From Lacinutrix mariniflava (GTDB lineage Bacteria > Bacteroidota > Bacteroidia > Flavobacteriales > Flavobacteriaceae), in the NCBI RefSeq assembly GCF_001418015.1, contig NZ_LIQG01000020.1, forward strand, positions 186,001-250,000: a DNA stretch of 64,000 nt, given 5' to 3'. How positions within the stretch are numbered: position 1 is the first letter of the stretch; the number at the start of each line of letters is the position of its first letter. Below are positions 1 through 8,261 of the stretch, piece by piece. The notes under the pieces were generated by a model. That model saw only the letters and a program-made list of their open reading frames with translations. It was not told where the DNA came from and made no database searches. The position numbers and the translations under genes were made by a program.

Positions 1-456
1 AATCCTCTTCTGTCGGAATATCATATGCTCACGTAATTAGTGAAGTTTGCAAAAATTATTTTTCAACTACTTATGGTAATTGCAAATTATAAAGAAGGTA
101 AACCAACCGGAACTTAGCAATCATTCAATTCAACAAATCATAATGAAAAAGGTTTAAAACTATTAATTACCACGTAATATATTGATATCAGAAAACTTAC
201 AAAACAATTAGAGGCTCCTACTCCCACTCTAATTACTAATAATAACATAATCTACTACTCTTTTCTTAAATTTCCTTTTGTTAGGTTTCATAAATATTAA
301 AAATCAAAAAAAAATCGAATTAATTTAATTTAAATACACTTAAACTAATAAAAACGTTATTTAGCTTGTTTATTTGTAACACATCGAGAACCTTGATAAA
401 TTTATAACATGCCAATATTGGCTTTTAAATTTTTTATTAATTAAATATTTTTTATT
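1..456. other. AT-rich upstream region, no gene seen
   Basis: No open reading frame of convincing length or composition is visible on either strand. The stretch is very AT-rich, especially from about 290 to 455, and precedes the first TssD gene, so its right part probably holds the promoter and leader of that strongly expressed tube gene. No clear TAnnTTTG box was located. The leftmost 200 bases may be the tail of an unrelated intergenic region. Confidence 0.5.
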
Positions 457-843
457 ATGGCTTTCAAAGCAAAACTAAATGTAGGTGGACAAGAGTACAA
501 CGTACTAAACTGTTCTTACGAACTTTATCAAGAAACAGATTCAACTGGAAGACCATCTTCTATTACCAGAGGTGGTAAAATTAAATTAACTGTAGAATCT
601 ACTGCAGATGTTAGTTTGTCTGACTGGATGTTTAACAACTTCGAACGTAGAGATGGTAGCATCAAATTTATTAAAAGAGATAGCGACTCTACTTCTAAAG
701 AATTAAAATTCACAGAAGGTTATATGGTTAAATATCATGAAAATTTTGATGCAACTGGAAAAAATCCAATGTCTGAAGCTTTTGTAATTTCTGCAAAATC
801 TATTGCAATGGGTAATGGTGAGCATGTTAATGAGTGGGTATAA
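457..843 (+). CDS. tssD: T6SS tube protein TssD (Hcp-like), copy 1
   Basis: A 128-residue protein of the TssD family found in Bacteroidota type VI secretion systems (subtype iii). It forms the hexameric inner tube that is fired by the contractile sheath. The family pattern is seen directly: an N-terminal MAFKAKLNVGG, a central SDWMFNNFERRDGSI segment and a C-terminal VISAKSIAMG segment, at the usual 125-135 residue length. A paralogue follows at 923 and the VgrG/PAAR spike genes lie downstream, as expected for a T6SS-iii secretion cluster. A palindromic terminator directly after the gene suggests it can be expressed separately at a high level. There is no signal peptide. Confidence 0.93.
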   Translation: MAFKAKLNVGGQEYNVLNCSYELYQETDSTGRPSSITRGGKIKLTVESTADVSLSDWMFNNFERRDGSIKFIKRDSDSTSKELKFTEGYMVKYHENFDATGKNPMSEAFVISAKSIAMGNGEHVNEWV

Positions 844-861
844 TTAACCCTCTTTAAATAT

Positions 862-888
862 AAGGGAGTAGCATATGCTACTCCCTTT
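862..888. terminator. Perfect palindrome after tssD copy 1
   Basis: AAGGGAGTAGCAT followed by its exact reverse complement forms a perfect hairpin, followed by a short T-rich stretch. It lies between the two TssD genes and probably ends or attenuates the first transcript, or stabilises the 3' end of the abundant tube mRNA. Confidence 0.75.
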
Positions 889-922
889 CTTTTATCCTTT
901 ATTCACTTAAATCTTAGTAATT

Positions 923-1318
923 ATGTCGTTTTTAGCAAAACTTAATATCGATGATGATGAAATGAATGTTTTAGAATGCTCGTTTGGTTTTCACCAAGGT
1001 GCAGACAATTCAGGTCGACCATCTCAAAAACCTCGTGGAGGACAAATAACTATACTTATAGAATCTACCAACAAAACAGACTTTTTAGAGTGGATGATTT
1101 CTAGTAACATGACTAAAAGCGGAAGCGTTATCTTTTATAAAAGAGATAATATGTCTAGTCTTAAAACCGTTGAATTTAATGAAGCGTTCTGTCTAGATTA
1201 TGTAGAAAATTTTGATGCTGAAGGTTCTCAACCTTTAAAAACCAGAGTTGTTATTTCTGCAAAAGAAATTAGTGTAAAAGGAACAACTTATACTAACAAC
1301 TGGCCTGCTAAAATGTAA
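923..1318 (+). CDS. tssD: T6SS tube protein TssD (Hcp-like), copy 2
   Basis: A 131-residue paralogue of the protein at 457. It shares the MSFLAKLNI start, the GRPSQKPRGGQI stretch (GRPSSITRGGKI in copy 1), a DFLEWM segment and the VVISAKEI C-terminal strand. In T6SS-iii loci, extra TssD genes next to a non-structural gene often act as the carrier for that gene's product. Here the metallopeptidase gene starts only 8 bases downstream, so this copy may be the dedicated tube or chaperone for that effector; that link is inference from position. Confidence 0.92.
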   Translation: MSFLAKLNIDDDEMNVLECSFGFHQGADNSGRPSQKPRGGQITILIESTNKTDFLEWMISSNMTKSGSVIFYKRDNMSSLKTVEFNEAFCLDYVENFDAEGSQPLKTRVVISAKEISVKGTTYTNNWPAKM

Positions 1319-1326
1319 TATAAATA

Positions 1327-1959
1327 ATGAATTACATTAAGAGAACAGATTTCTACGATATATATATTGAACCTAGCCGAAAGACAGTAGTTATACGCCA
1401 AAAATGGAAATATAATTGGGTTGTTGGAGAGGAAGTTTCTAATTGGACCTATTTAGAAAAAAAAGCTTGGCATCAAAAAGCTGACAATGTTATTTGGCAA
1501 CAATGGGGAAGCAAATTTACTTTTTGGTCTTTAGTAGAGAAGGCATTAACAAGTAATGAATACTTACATCGTAAAGAATTTAATGTAGAATTTGATATCC
1601 AATGGGTAACAACAAACCAACATTGGACAGTAAATGTTGCAAAAATTGGTCCTTATGAAGAAGTTGTTTCTAGAGTAAATTACACCTCCAAAAATATATA
1701 TTTAGCACACATAGATACAGAAAGAAGAATAGAAGCAGATATTAATCAGAATACACTAAAACACGAATTCGGACATGCAATTGGTGTACCAGATGAATAT
1801 GGTAAGAAACACGGGAACTCTTACAACCCTTATCATGTAGATGATACTAAAGCATTAATGAATATTGGGAATGAGTTGCGATACAGGTATCTACGTGGTG
1901 TGAAAAAAGAAATTAATACTATGATTCCTGGAGTTTCATTTGCAAGTTTTTTAAATTAA
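1327..1959 (+). CDS. Putative T6SS effector, zinc metallopeptidase
   Basis: A 210-residue protein with a clear zinc-binding motif HEFGHAIGVPD: His146, Glu147, His150, Gly153 and Asp156. This is the HExxHxxGxxD arrangement used by snapalysin-type metzincins, in which Asp is the third ligand. Met178 in ALMNIG is placed like a metzincin Met-turn. There is no signal peptide, so export would have to use another route. It sits between a TssD gene and vgrG and overlaps by one base a gene for a small lipoprotein, the layout of an effector-immunity pair. Substrate unknown. The catalytic motif is seen; the effector role is inferred from context. A secretion-cluster maturation protease is the alternative. 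Confidence 0.72.
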   Translation: MNYIKRTDFYDIYIEPSRKTVVIRQKWKYNWVVGEEVSNWTYLEKKAWHQKADNVIWQQWGSKFTFWSLVEKALTSNEYLHRKEFNVEFDIQWVTTNQHWTVNVAKIGPYEEVVSRVNYTSKNIYLAHIDTERRIEADINQNTLKHEFGHAIGVPDEYGKKHGNSYNPYHVDDTKALMNIGNELRYRYLRGVKKEINTMIPGVSFASFLN

Positions 1960-2387
1960 TGAAAAAAAATAAAAACATTCTTTTACTCTGTACATTCTTA
2001 CTAATATTTTTGTCATGCAAAAATAAGCAAGTAAAAAATGTAACTAATTTAGAAAAAAAAACTATAGACTCTATATATACTTGCTTACAAGATTCAATTA
2101 CAGTGCCTTTTTTATCAAAAACAAGTTATAAAAATGCCATAAAAACCTGCAATCTTACAATCTCAAATAATGAGTTTATTTTGGGAGAACATGGTTTAAT
2201 GGGACCAAGTAGAATTCTAAAAAAACATTTCTCTAAAATAGAAATTAGTAACCAAAACATAGTCATTAAGCATGTCTTTTGGGAAACAAAAGATGGAGAA
2301 CATTTTATTCAAGTTTGGTACCAACAAAAAAACAATATTTGGCTTCCAATTGAAGCTTATAAATATAATAAATCAACACAGTTTTAA
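1959..2387 (+). CDS. Lipoprotein, candidate immunity to the metallopeptidase
   Basis: A 142-residue protein starting with MKKNKNILLLCTFLLIFLSC, a signal peptide with lipobox LSC, so it should be lipidated and held in the inner or outer membrane facing the periplasm. The remainder is hydrophilic with no recognised domain. The ATG overlaps the stop of the metallopeptidase gene (TAATG), so the two are probably translationally coupled. A periplasmic lipoprotein beside a potential peptidase effector fits an immunity protein acting where the effector is delivered; this is inference. Confidence 0.6.
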   Translation: MKKNKNILLLCTFLLIFLSCKNKQVKNVTNLEKKTIDSIYTCLQDSITVPFLSKTSYKNAIKTCNLTISNNEFILGEHGLMGPSRILKKHFSKIEISNQNIVIKHVFWETKDGEHFIQVWYQQKNNIWLPIEAYKYNKSTQF

Positions 2388-2466
2388 TAAAAATAAAAGT
2401 AAACAACTAAAACTATAGATTAAACGTACTTATTTATAGGTATCGTTTTAATAAAAAAATATTACT

Positions 2467-4278
2467 ATGGCATTACAAAGTAAAACAACAATATTTATAT
2501 CGGGAACAGAAATTTCTGCATTTAAGGCAATTAACCTACACCAACGAATAGATTCTCATCATAAATTAGAGCTTGTTTGCCGTATGGATGTTTTAGAAGA
2601 TTTATCTTTAACACTAGGAGAATCAAGTAAAAACTTTTTAGGTGAGACTTTAACTCTTCAAATAACCTCGATTGGTACATTTAATGGCTATAAAACACTA
2701 GAATTTAAAGGTATTGTTTCTCAAATAACAACTGTAAAAGGTCATGAAGCTAGTTATGGAGATGAAATAATAATTACTGCCTTAAGCCCAACCTTTATAG
2801 CAGACGATGGTCCTCATTATGCTTCATATAATGATTTAACACTATCTGATATATTAGACCGCACATTTAGTGATTACGATAAATCTAAATTAGAGGTCTT
2901 AATACAACCCAATAACACCTCTACCCTACACTACTCTGTACAAAACAACGAAAGCGCATACGATTATGCCAGTCGTTTAGCAGCGCAATATGGTGAATGG
3001 TTTTACTATAACGGAACACAACTTATTTTCGGAACACCGGAAACCGAAGAATTAAGCCTAACCTACGGTTTCGATCTTAAAGAGTATAATTTAAACCTTA
3101 TACCACAATCTCATAATTATAAATATTATGCAAATGATTATTTATTAAACGATGTGCACCAAAAGAACTCTAACGATGTTAGCTCTGGAGCAAGTGGTTA
3201 TAGCGGATTTGTATCTAGTAAAGCAAACACTATTTTCAATAAACAAACTAAAGTATGGCATAATTTATATAACGATTCTAATTCAAAACAACGCCTAGAT
3301 AACAGTATCGAATTACAAAAAAAAGCTATAGAAATCCAGCAAGTTAAACTTAATGGTGTTAGCGATAATCCAGGTGTAAAACTAGGAAAAATTGTTACAG
3401 TAGAAGGCGCAAACTATAGAGTAACAAACGTTACACATACCAATACGGAAAATGGAGATTATCAAAACCGTTTTCAAGCCGTAACAGCTGAGTTCGATGC
3501 TTACCCTAACACAAACATAAATGCATTTCCTAAAAGCGACACACAAACCGCAATAGTTATGGAAAACGCAGATCCAGATGGTTTTGGTAGAATACGCGTA
3601 CAATTTCCTTGGCAAAAAGACGTAGGAGAAATGACACCTTGGATTCGTGTAGTTTCACCACATGCAGGCGGAGACAAAGGCTTTCATTTTATACCAGAAA
3701 TAAATGAAGAAGTTTTAGTAGGTTTCGAAGGTGGCAATGCTGAGCATCCTTATATGATGGGAAGTTTGTATAACGGTAATGGAAAAGCAAGCGCATTTCA
3801 AAGTAATTCTAATGCCATAAAAGCACTACAAACTAGAAGTGGCAATAAAGTAGTGATGAATGATGATGATGGCAGCATAACCATTGCAGATCCATCTGGA
3901 AATGTAATAGTCATGCAAGGTAATGGCGAAATTATAATACAAGCCCCAAACAAACTAACATTAGCTTCCAAGGATATTAATATAATGGCGGGTAACAGTA
4001 TTAACATTATAGCAAAACCAAACGAAGAAGGTGGTGGTGTCGGAACAATGAGTATATATGCACAAAGAGATTTAGGGATTAATGTAGCAGACGAAGGTAT
4101 TGGTATAAAAGCAAATAAAGATATCACCATTACTAGTGAAACCGCAAGCGCGAATCTTAATGCAAAAACCGATGCTAATATCAAGGGTGAAACAAGCGTA
4201 AATTTAGATGGAGACAAACTTAATATTACTGGAGGTAGTAAAATTAAAATAGAATCTTCAGACACAGATATTTTATAA
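2467..4278 (+). CDS. vgrG: T6SS spike protein VgrG/TssI
   Basis: A 603-residue spike protein. Residues 1-350 match the gp27-like base of VgrG, residues about 361-430 hold the gp5 OB-fold with the signature GRIRVQFPWQ, and the C-terminal 150 residues are a repetitive beta-helix rich in I/N/D/K (for example NIIAKP, NIKGET), forming the needle. It is shorter than proteobacterial VgrGs and has no extra C-terminal effector domain. The PAAR-like tip gene follows 18 bases later, so spike and tip are co-expressed. Typical of T6SS-iii loci. Confidence 0.95.
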   Translation: MALQSKTTIFISGTEISAFKAINLHQRIDSHHKLELVCRMDVLEDLSLTLGESSKNFLGETLTLQITSIGTFNGYKTLEFKGIVSQITTVKGHEASYGDEIIITALSPTFIADDGPHYASYNDLTLSDILDRTFSDYDKSKLEVLIQPNNTSTLHYSVQNNESAYDYASRLAAQYGEWFYYNGTQLIFGTPETEELSLTYGFDLKEYNLNLIPQSHNYKYYANDYLLNDVHQKNSNDVSSGASGYSGFVSSKANTIFNKQTKVWHNLYNDSNSKQRLDNSIELQKKAIEIQQVKLNGVSDNPGVKLGKIVTVEGANYRVTNVTHTNTENGDYQNRFQAVTAEFDAYPNTNINAFPKSDTQTAIVMENADPDGFGRIRVQFPWQKDVGEMTPWIRVVSPHAGGDKGFHFIPEINEEVLVGFEGGNAEHPYMMGSLYNGNGKASAFQSNSNAIKALQTRSGNKVVMNDDDGSITIADPSGNVIVMQGNGEIIIQAPNKLTLASKDINIMAGNSINIIAKPNEEGGGVGTMSIYAQRDLGINVADEGIGIKANKDITITSETASANLNAKTDANIKGETSVNLDGDKLNITGGSKIKIESSDTDIL

Positions 4279-4296
4279 TATTCTAAAAAATAAACT

Positions 4297-5826
4297 ATGC
4301 CACATGATTTAGAATACGTCGTAAAAGATGCATTAATGATGTGCGATAAAGGTGTTGCTCCAGCTCCCTTTACGCCCACATCAAACACCCATATAAAAAT
4401 TAATGGCTGCTTAGTAACTACTAAAGCAGACAAAGCACCAATGACTAACATTCCGCCTTTTGGAGCATGCTCTGTAAAAAACGGAAGTCCTTGTACACCT
4501 GCTCCAACAGATTGGACAGATACCTATAAAGTAAAAGTAAAAGGACAAGAAACCATTTTGTTTAAAAGCAAAATGCAGTGTGGTACAGGTGGCAAAATAG
4601 AATTTATTACTAGCGGGCAAGTGCCTATACCTCCAGAAGAGTACGATAAACTTTTAGAAGAACACGGTGAAGAGGAAGATTCTGGTTGGGGCTGGTGGGA
4701 TACCGCAGAACTAATACCTGTAGTTGGTAATATTATTGGTATGGTTAGGGAAGCCCAAAAAGGGAATTGGTGGATGGTAGGTTTAAATGCCGCGTTTCTA
4801 GTAGTAGATATCGTTAGTTTTGGTACAGCATCTGTTGCTACAGCTGCTGCAAAAGGCGCCGTTAAAGGAGGTATAAAAATCGCTGCAAAAAAAGTAGCAC
4901 AAGAAGCTTTAGAAGCAACGGTAAAACTAGGCACCAAACAAGGCTTAAAAACAGCTGGAAAAGGATTTGCTAAAGCTGCTGCTAAAAAAGTAGATGATAT
5001 TGCTATTAAATATGGTAAAGTATGTGTATTTGCTTGTTTTACAGCAGGCACTAAAATAGCAGTAAAAGAAGGACATAAAAATATAGAAGATGTAAAAGTA
5101 GGTGATCTTGTTTGGGCATATAATGAGGCAACGGGTGAAAGCGATTTAAAGCCAGTGCTTAACACCATGCAAAAAGAAATTGATGCTACTATAGAGCTTA
5201 CCTTAGGCGGAGAAGTTATAGAAACCACCGCAGAACACCCTTTTTACACACAAAGTGGTTGGAAAGATGCTGCCGATTTAACCTTGCAAGACGAAGTAAA
5301 AACAAAAAATGGAAAATGGCAACGCATAGAAGCCACAAACTTCTTGTACACCAAGAAAAAAGTATATAACTTTGAGGTAGCAGATTGGCATACCTATTTT
5401 GTTGGTGCTTGGGAGTGGTTGGTGCATAATGCAGGGAAATGTATTTCTAAAGGAATAAAAAAAATAAGCAACCGATTAAAGTATTTAGGAAGAACACCTG
5501 GAAAAGGATCTAAAACGGGTAAAGCGGTATTTGATAGAATGGTCAAGGAAGGTACTGCTAAAGTAACTAAAAGTGGTAAGAAAATTTTTAAAGATGCTTC
5601 TGATGGAAAGTGGAGAGATATTGCAGAGGCGGATATGGGACATTTGACTGATGCAGTAACTTGGTGGAATAAAAAAGGTCGAAAGTTAGGTGCTAAAAGC
5701 AAAGAAGTAAGAGAATGGATGCTAAATCCAAAAAATTATGAATTAGAGTATTTTAGATATAATAGATCTAAAGGATCTATTTTAGGTAAAACTAAGGAAG
5801 GGAAATATTTACCAACATTAAAATAA
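4297..5826 (+). CDS. PAAR-like/Hint/GH-E nuclease polymorphic toxin
   Basis: A 509-residue modular T6SS effector. Residues 1-115 are a DUF4280 PAAR-like tip (many Cys and Pro, e.g. PPFGACSV). Residues about 125-235 hold hydrophobic and amphipathic helices that may help membrane passage. Residues 247-378 are a Hint domain: Cys247 in CFTAGT, the TxxH-like TTAEHPF with His314, and the terminal His377-Asn378, which should allow autocleavage and release of the C-terminal toxin. Residues 379-509 are the toxin, with ADMGH (Gly448, His449) and a downstream NPKNYELE (Glu484), matching the GH-E branch of HNH/Endo VII nucleases. Two candidate immunity genes follow. The Hint 3' end is the shared recombination point for the cassettes downstream. 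Confidence 0.88.
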   Translation: MPHDLEYVVKDALMMCDKGVAPAPFTPTSNTHIKINGCLVTTKADKAPMTNIPPFGACSVKNGSPCTPAPTDWTDTYKVKVKGQETILFKSKMQCGTGGKIEFITSGQVPIPPEEYDKLLEEHGEEEDSGWGWWDTAELIPVVGNIIGMVREAQKGNWWMVGLNAAFLVVDIVSFGTASVATAAAKGAVKGGIKIAAKKVAQEALEATVKLGTKQGLKTAGKGFAKAAAKKVDDIAIKYGKVCVFACFTAGTKIAVKEGHKNIEDVKVGDLVWAYNEATGESDLKPVLNTMQKEIDATIELTLGGEVIETTAEHPFYTQSGWKDAADLTLQDEVKTKNGKWQRIEATNFLYTKKKVYNFEVADWHTYFVGAWEWLVHNAGKCISKGIKKISNRLKYLGRTPGKGSKTGKAVFDRMVKEGTAKVTKSGKKIFKDASDGKWRDIAEADMGHLTDAVTWWNKKGRKLGAKSKEVREWMLNPKNYELEYFRYNRSKGSILGKTKEGKYLPTLK

Positions 5827-5837
5827 TATTAAAACAA

Positions 5838-6257
5838 ATGAATATAAATGAAAAAATTTTTGAACTCTATGATTATATCGATGAGCATAGTTTAGATGAT
5901 AATAAAGAATTAGAGAAACACTTAAATTTTGTTAACATAGAATGGGATAAATTACCTGATTCAAAATTAGACGATTCAGATAGAACTCTTTTAGCTGATA
6001 CAATGATTGAATGTTTATTTAAAACTAAAAATTATCAATTAGCTGAAAATTGGGTCAATATTTATCTTGATAATAAAAGTTTTCCTGAAGAAGTTGCTTT
6101 TCATTATGGACGCTTAGAATTTGAAAAAGAAAACTTTGAAAAAGCTTTAAAGTTGTTTAAGGAAGCTTACAAAGCGTCAAAAGGAAGAATTATAGAAGGA
6201 AAAGGCAAGTATAAAGACTTCTTCCTTCATCCCGAAAAATATATAATAAAGGAATGA
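5838..6257 (+). CDS. Candidate immunity protein (TPR-like helical)
   Basis: A 139-residue acidic protein built of helical pairs with a TPR-like signature near residues 90-115 (FHYGRLEFEKENFEKALKLF). It lies 11 bases after the GH-E toxin gene and overlaps the next TPR gene by four bases (ATGA), so all three are likely one transcript. Position directly after the toxin is the usual place for the cognate immunity gene. No enzymatic motif is visible. Which of the two TPR genes neutralises the nuclease cannot be told from sequence. Confidence 0.65.
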   Translation: MNINEKIFELYDYIDEHSLDDNKELEKHLNFVNIEWDKLPDSKLDDSDRTLLADTMIECLFKTKNYQLAENWVNIYLDNKSFPEEVAFHYGRLEFEKENFEKALKLFKEAYKASKGRIIEGKGKYKDFFLHPEKYIIKE

Positions 6258-6799
6258 AACCCTCTAAAATGAAAGAGCTTTCAGATAGCGATTATGTTCG
6301 TATCGAAAAACTAAGTGAAGAAGGAAACGACCTTTACGAGCAAGAAAACATACGTCCAGCCTTGAGAAAGTATGAAGAAGCATTAAATATTGTGCCAGAT
6401 CCAAAAACAGAATGGGAAGCATCCACTTGGCTTTACACTAGTATTGCGGATGCACATTTTTCATTAGGAAATATCGATGAAGCAAAAGAAAATTATTACA
6501 ATGCGCTTAATTGTCCTGATGGTCTATCAAATGCATACATACATTTTAGTTTAGGACAAGTACTTTATGAACTTGAAGAAAGTAAAAAATCTCAAGAATC
6601 ATTATTAAGAGCCTATATGCTTGAAGGATTAGAAATCTTTGAAGATGAAGACCCAAAATATCTCGATTCAATTAAGGGTTTGATAGATGAAGATATTGAG
6701 GATAAGAACATTGACACACAAATACAACAAAAATACATCTACAAAAACGGTAGTCGTTTCTACAAAAATGAAGACGGTAATTTAATTGAAGATAATTAG
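6254..6799 (+). CDS. TPR-repeat candidate immunity protein with exchangeable tail
   Basis: A 181-residue protein with two or three tetratricopeptide units (residues about 18-55, 60-95 and 97-130). Its last 21 residues, starting YIYKNG and ending NLIEDN, do not look like TPR. They are nearly the same as the tail of the unrelated protein encoded at 7428-8087, and the DNA identity continues through the terminator into a Hint fragment. The tail therefore seems to have been acquired with a recombining cassette boundary and not by common descent of the whole protein. Probable immunity or accessory protein of the GH-E toxin. Confidence 0.65.
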   Translation: MKPSKMKELSDSDYVRIEKLSEEGNDLYEQENIRPALRKYEEALNIVPDPKTEWEASTWLYTSIADAHFSLGNIDEAKENYYNALNCPDGLSNAYIHFSLGQVLYELEESKKSQESLLRAYMLEGLEIFEDEDPKYLDSIKGLIDEDIEDKNIDTQIQQKYIYKNGSRFYKNEDGNLIEDN

Positions 6800-6973
6800 T
6801 ACTAAAACCGCTTTGTAGCGGTTTTTTTATGACTTAAAAATTACAAATAAAACACTACTTATCAACGCATAGAAGCCACAAACTTCTTGTATACTAAAAA
6901 GAAAGTCTATAACTTTGAGGTAGCAGATTGGCATACCTATTTTGTTGGTGCTTGGGAGTGGTTGGTGCATAAT
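6734..6973 (+). repeat. Cassette-boundary repeat, copy 1 (240 bp)
   Basis: This 240-bp block is repeated without gaps at 8022-8261. It contains, in order, the last 21 codons of an immunity gene, a rho-independent terminator, a short AT-rich spacer, and the last 37 codons of the Hint domain ending in the His-Asn codons. The spacer and Hint part are almost identical between copies; the immunity tail differs mostly at third positions. The Hint part also matches 5320-5430 in the full-length toxin gene and 9400-9513 in the third cassette. Confidence 0.88.
6805..6828 (+). terminator. Rho-independent terminator after TPR immunity gene
   Basis: AAACCGCT, loop TTGT, AGCGGTTT followed by a T-run. The same hairpin with one loop change occurs at 8093-8116 within the second copy of the boundary repeat. 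It isolates the downstream cassette from the active toxin operon. Confidence 0.88.
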
Positions 6974-7420
6974 GCTCGACCTTGTTTGAGTAAGATAAAG
7001 CATTTACCTGATTATCTTGCTAGAATGCAAAAAGGGAATTATTTCAATTTTATTAGAGAAGGTGCATATAAACAAATGGGAGGATTTAGTGAACTAGTTC
7101 TAAAAAATGGTAAGAGAATTGACAGTTATATTCCCGGTATTGAAATTGTATCAAGAAAATTTACGCAATTGGGTAAAACTTCGGTCAAAAATGCTAAAAA
7201 CAGCATAGATGAACTTGCAAAAAAATATAAACCAGGAACTGAGTTAAAAAACACATCTCGAAATGCAGACGCTATTAGTCAAGGTGGAAAAAAATTAGAC
7301 GGACAAATGATATTGGAGGTGCCTCCACAAAAAGTTCCTGTACCTGATGATGTTTTAAAACACGCTTCAGATAATGACGTAATAATAAGAGATACCGGAG
7401 GAACAATTTTAAACCCTTAA
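6887..7420 (+). CDS. Orphan Hint-end/toxin cassette (no promoter or spike domain)
   Basis: The frame is open from an upstream stop at 6848; homology to the toxin at 4297 starts at 6863 (QRIEATNFLY) and runs to the Hint His-Asn at 6973. There is no ATG and a terminator stands directly upstream, so this is a silent module, not an independent gene; TTG at 6887 is merely the first possible start. The following 149 residues are a toxin domain with the patterns EIVSRKFTQL, ILEVPPQ and VIIRDT, which I associate with C-terminal modules of other polymorphic toxins, perhaps a restriction-endonuclease-type nuclease, though I cannot name the family. After recombination at the Hint end it would replace the GH-E domain. 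Confidence 0.72.
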   Translation: MYTKKKVYNFEVADWHTYFVGAWEWLVHNARPCLSKIKHLPDYLARMQKGNYFNFIREGAYKQMGGFSELVLKNGKRIDSYIPGIEIVSRKFTQLGKTSVKNAKNSIDELAKKYKPGTELKNTSRNADAISQGGKKLDGQMILEVPPQKVPVPDDVLKHASDNDVIIRDTGGTILNP

Positions 7421-7427
7421 TAATAAT

Positions 7428-8087
7428 ATGAAAATAATTTATCAAGGATATTCATCACCTAGAAAAAAGATGAAACCAGAAGTGGACACTGTCGCAAAAT
7501 GGGATACTTGGAATGGTACAAAATTTAAAAAGGATTTAGAAAATGGAAAAAAAACATCAAAAGAAATAGCTCAAAATAACCATAAAGTTGGATTGGATTA
7601 CGAATTTTCAGCTATGTATGAAGATGATACCTCTGACTTTCCTTTTTGTTTCGTTAGTGTTGTTCCTGAAAATAAATTTATTGGTGTGGAATTTATGGAT
7701 GGTGTTGGAAGAAAATATCTAAAATATTCTTTTGGAAAAAATGAAGACAAAAATTTATTATTTCTTGAAGAAATATGGTTTTATGAATTTGCCAATGAGG
7801 ATACTGATAAAATGAAATCAAGAACACATTTTGTTTTTGACGAAGTTGGAAATGTGAATTATAGGGTTTACGATATGATACAAGGTAAAACCTTAGATTA
7901 TGAGAGTAAAGAGCCAATGGAAACAAGTGCGCTTTATGAGCCTTATCCTGAATTTGGAGAATATGAAGGCGTAATTCGATTAGAAAGAGACATTCCGATT
8001 TTAAAAGATAATGTAAGAACATACATTTATAAAAATGGTACACGCTACTATAAAGATGAAGACGATAATTTAATTGAAAATAATTAG
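7428..8087 (+). CDS. Candidate immunity protein of cassette 2
   Basis: A 219-residue protein without a recognised domain, seven bases after the cassette-2 toxin, hence the likely cognate immunity protein. It is acidic and rich in aromatic residues in the middle (residues 60-140). The last 21 residues (starting YIYKNG, ending LIENN) match the tail of the TPR protein at 6254-6799, while the rest is unrelated. This tail belongs to the 240-bp boundary repeat. No signal peptide, so it would act in the cytoplasm, consistent with a nuclease-type partner. Confidence 0.65.
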   Translation: MKIIYQGYSSPRKKMKPEVDTVAKWDTWNGTKFKKDLENGKKTSKEIAQNNHKVGLDYEFSAMYEDDTSDFPFCFVSVVPENKFIGVEFMDGVGRKYLKYSFGKNEDKNLLFLEEIWFYEFANEDTDKMKSRTHFVFDEVGNVNYRVYDMIQGKTLDYESKEPMETSALYEPYPEFGEYEGVIRLERDIPILKDNVRTYIYKNGTRYYKDEDDNLIENN

Positions 8088-8261
8088 TACTAAAACCGCT
8101 TTATAGCGGTTTTTTTATGACTTAAAAATTACAAATAAAACACTAATTATCAACGCATAGAAGCCACAAACTTCTTGTACACCAAGAAAAAAGTCTATAA
8201 CTTTGAGGTAGCAGATTGGCATACCTATTTTGTTGGTGCTTGGGAGTGGTTGGTGCATAAT
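8022..8261 (+). repeat. Cassette-boundary repeat, copy 2 (240 bp)
   Basis: Second copy of the block at 6734-6973, in direct orientation 1,288 bp away and of exactly the same length. It carries an immunity-gene tail, terminator (8093-8116), spacer and Hint 3' end. Recombination between the two copies would delete or circularise exactly one toxin-immunity cassette. Confidence 0.88.
8093..8116 (+). terminator. Rho-independent terminator after cassette 2
   Basis: AAACCGCT, loop TTAT, AGCGGTTT and a T-run. It is the counterpart of the hairpin at 6805. Confidence 0.87.

Noticed and set aside
3382-5702. Several long minus-strand reading frames under vgrG and the toxin gene
   Set aside because: They lie antisense to strongly recognised genes, have unusual composition (Ser/Leu/Phe rich) and no start context; shadows of the coding strand.
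6734-8261. CRISPR-like repeat array
   Set aside because: The repeats are two 240-bp units 1.3 kb apart containing coding sequence and a terminator, not short repeats with spacers; no cas genes.
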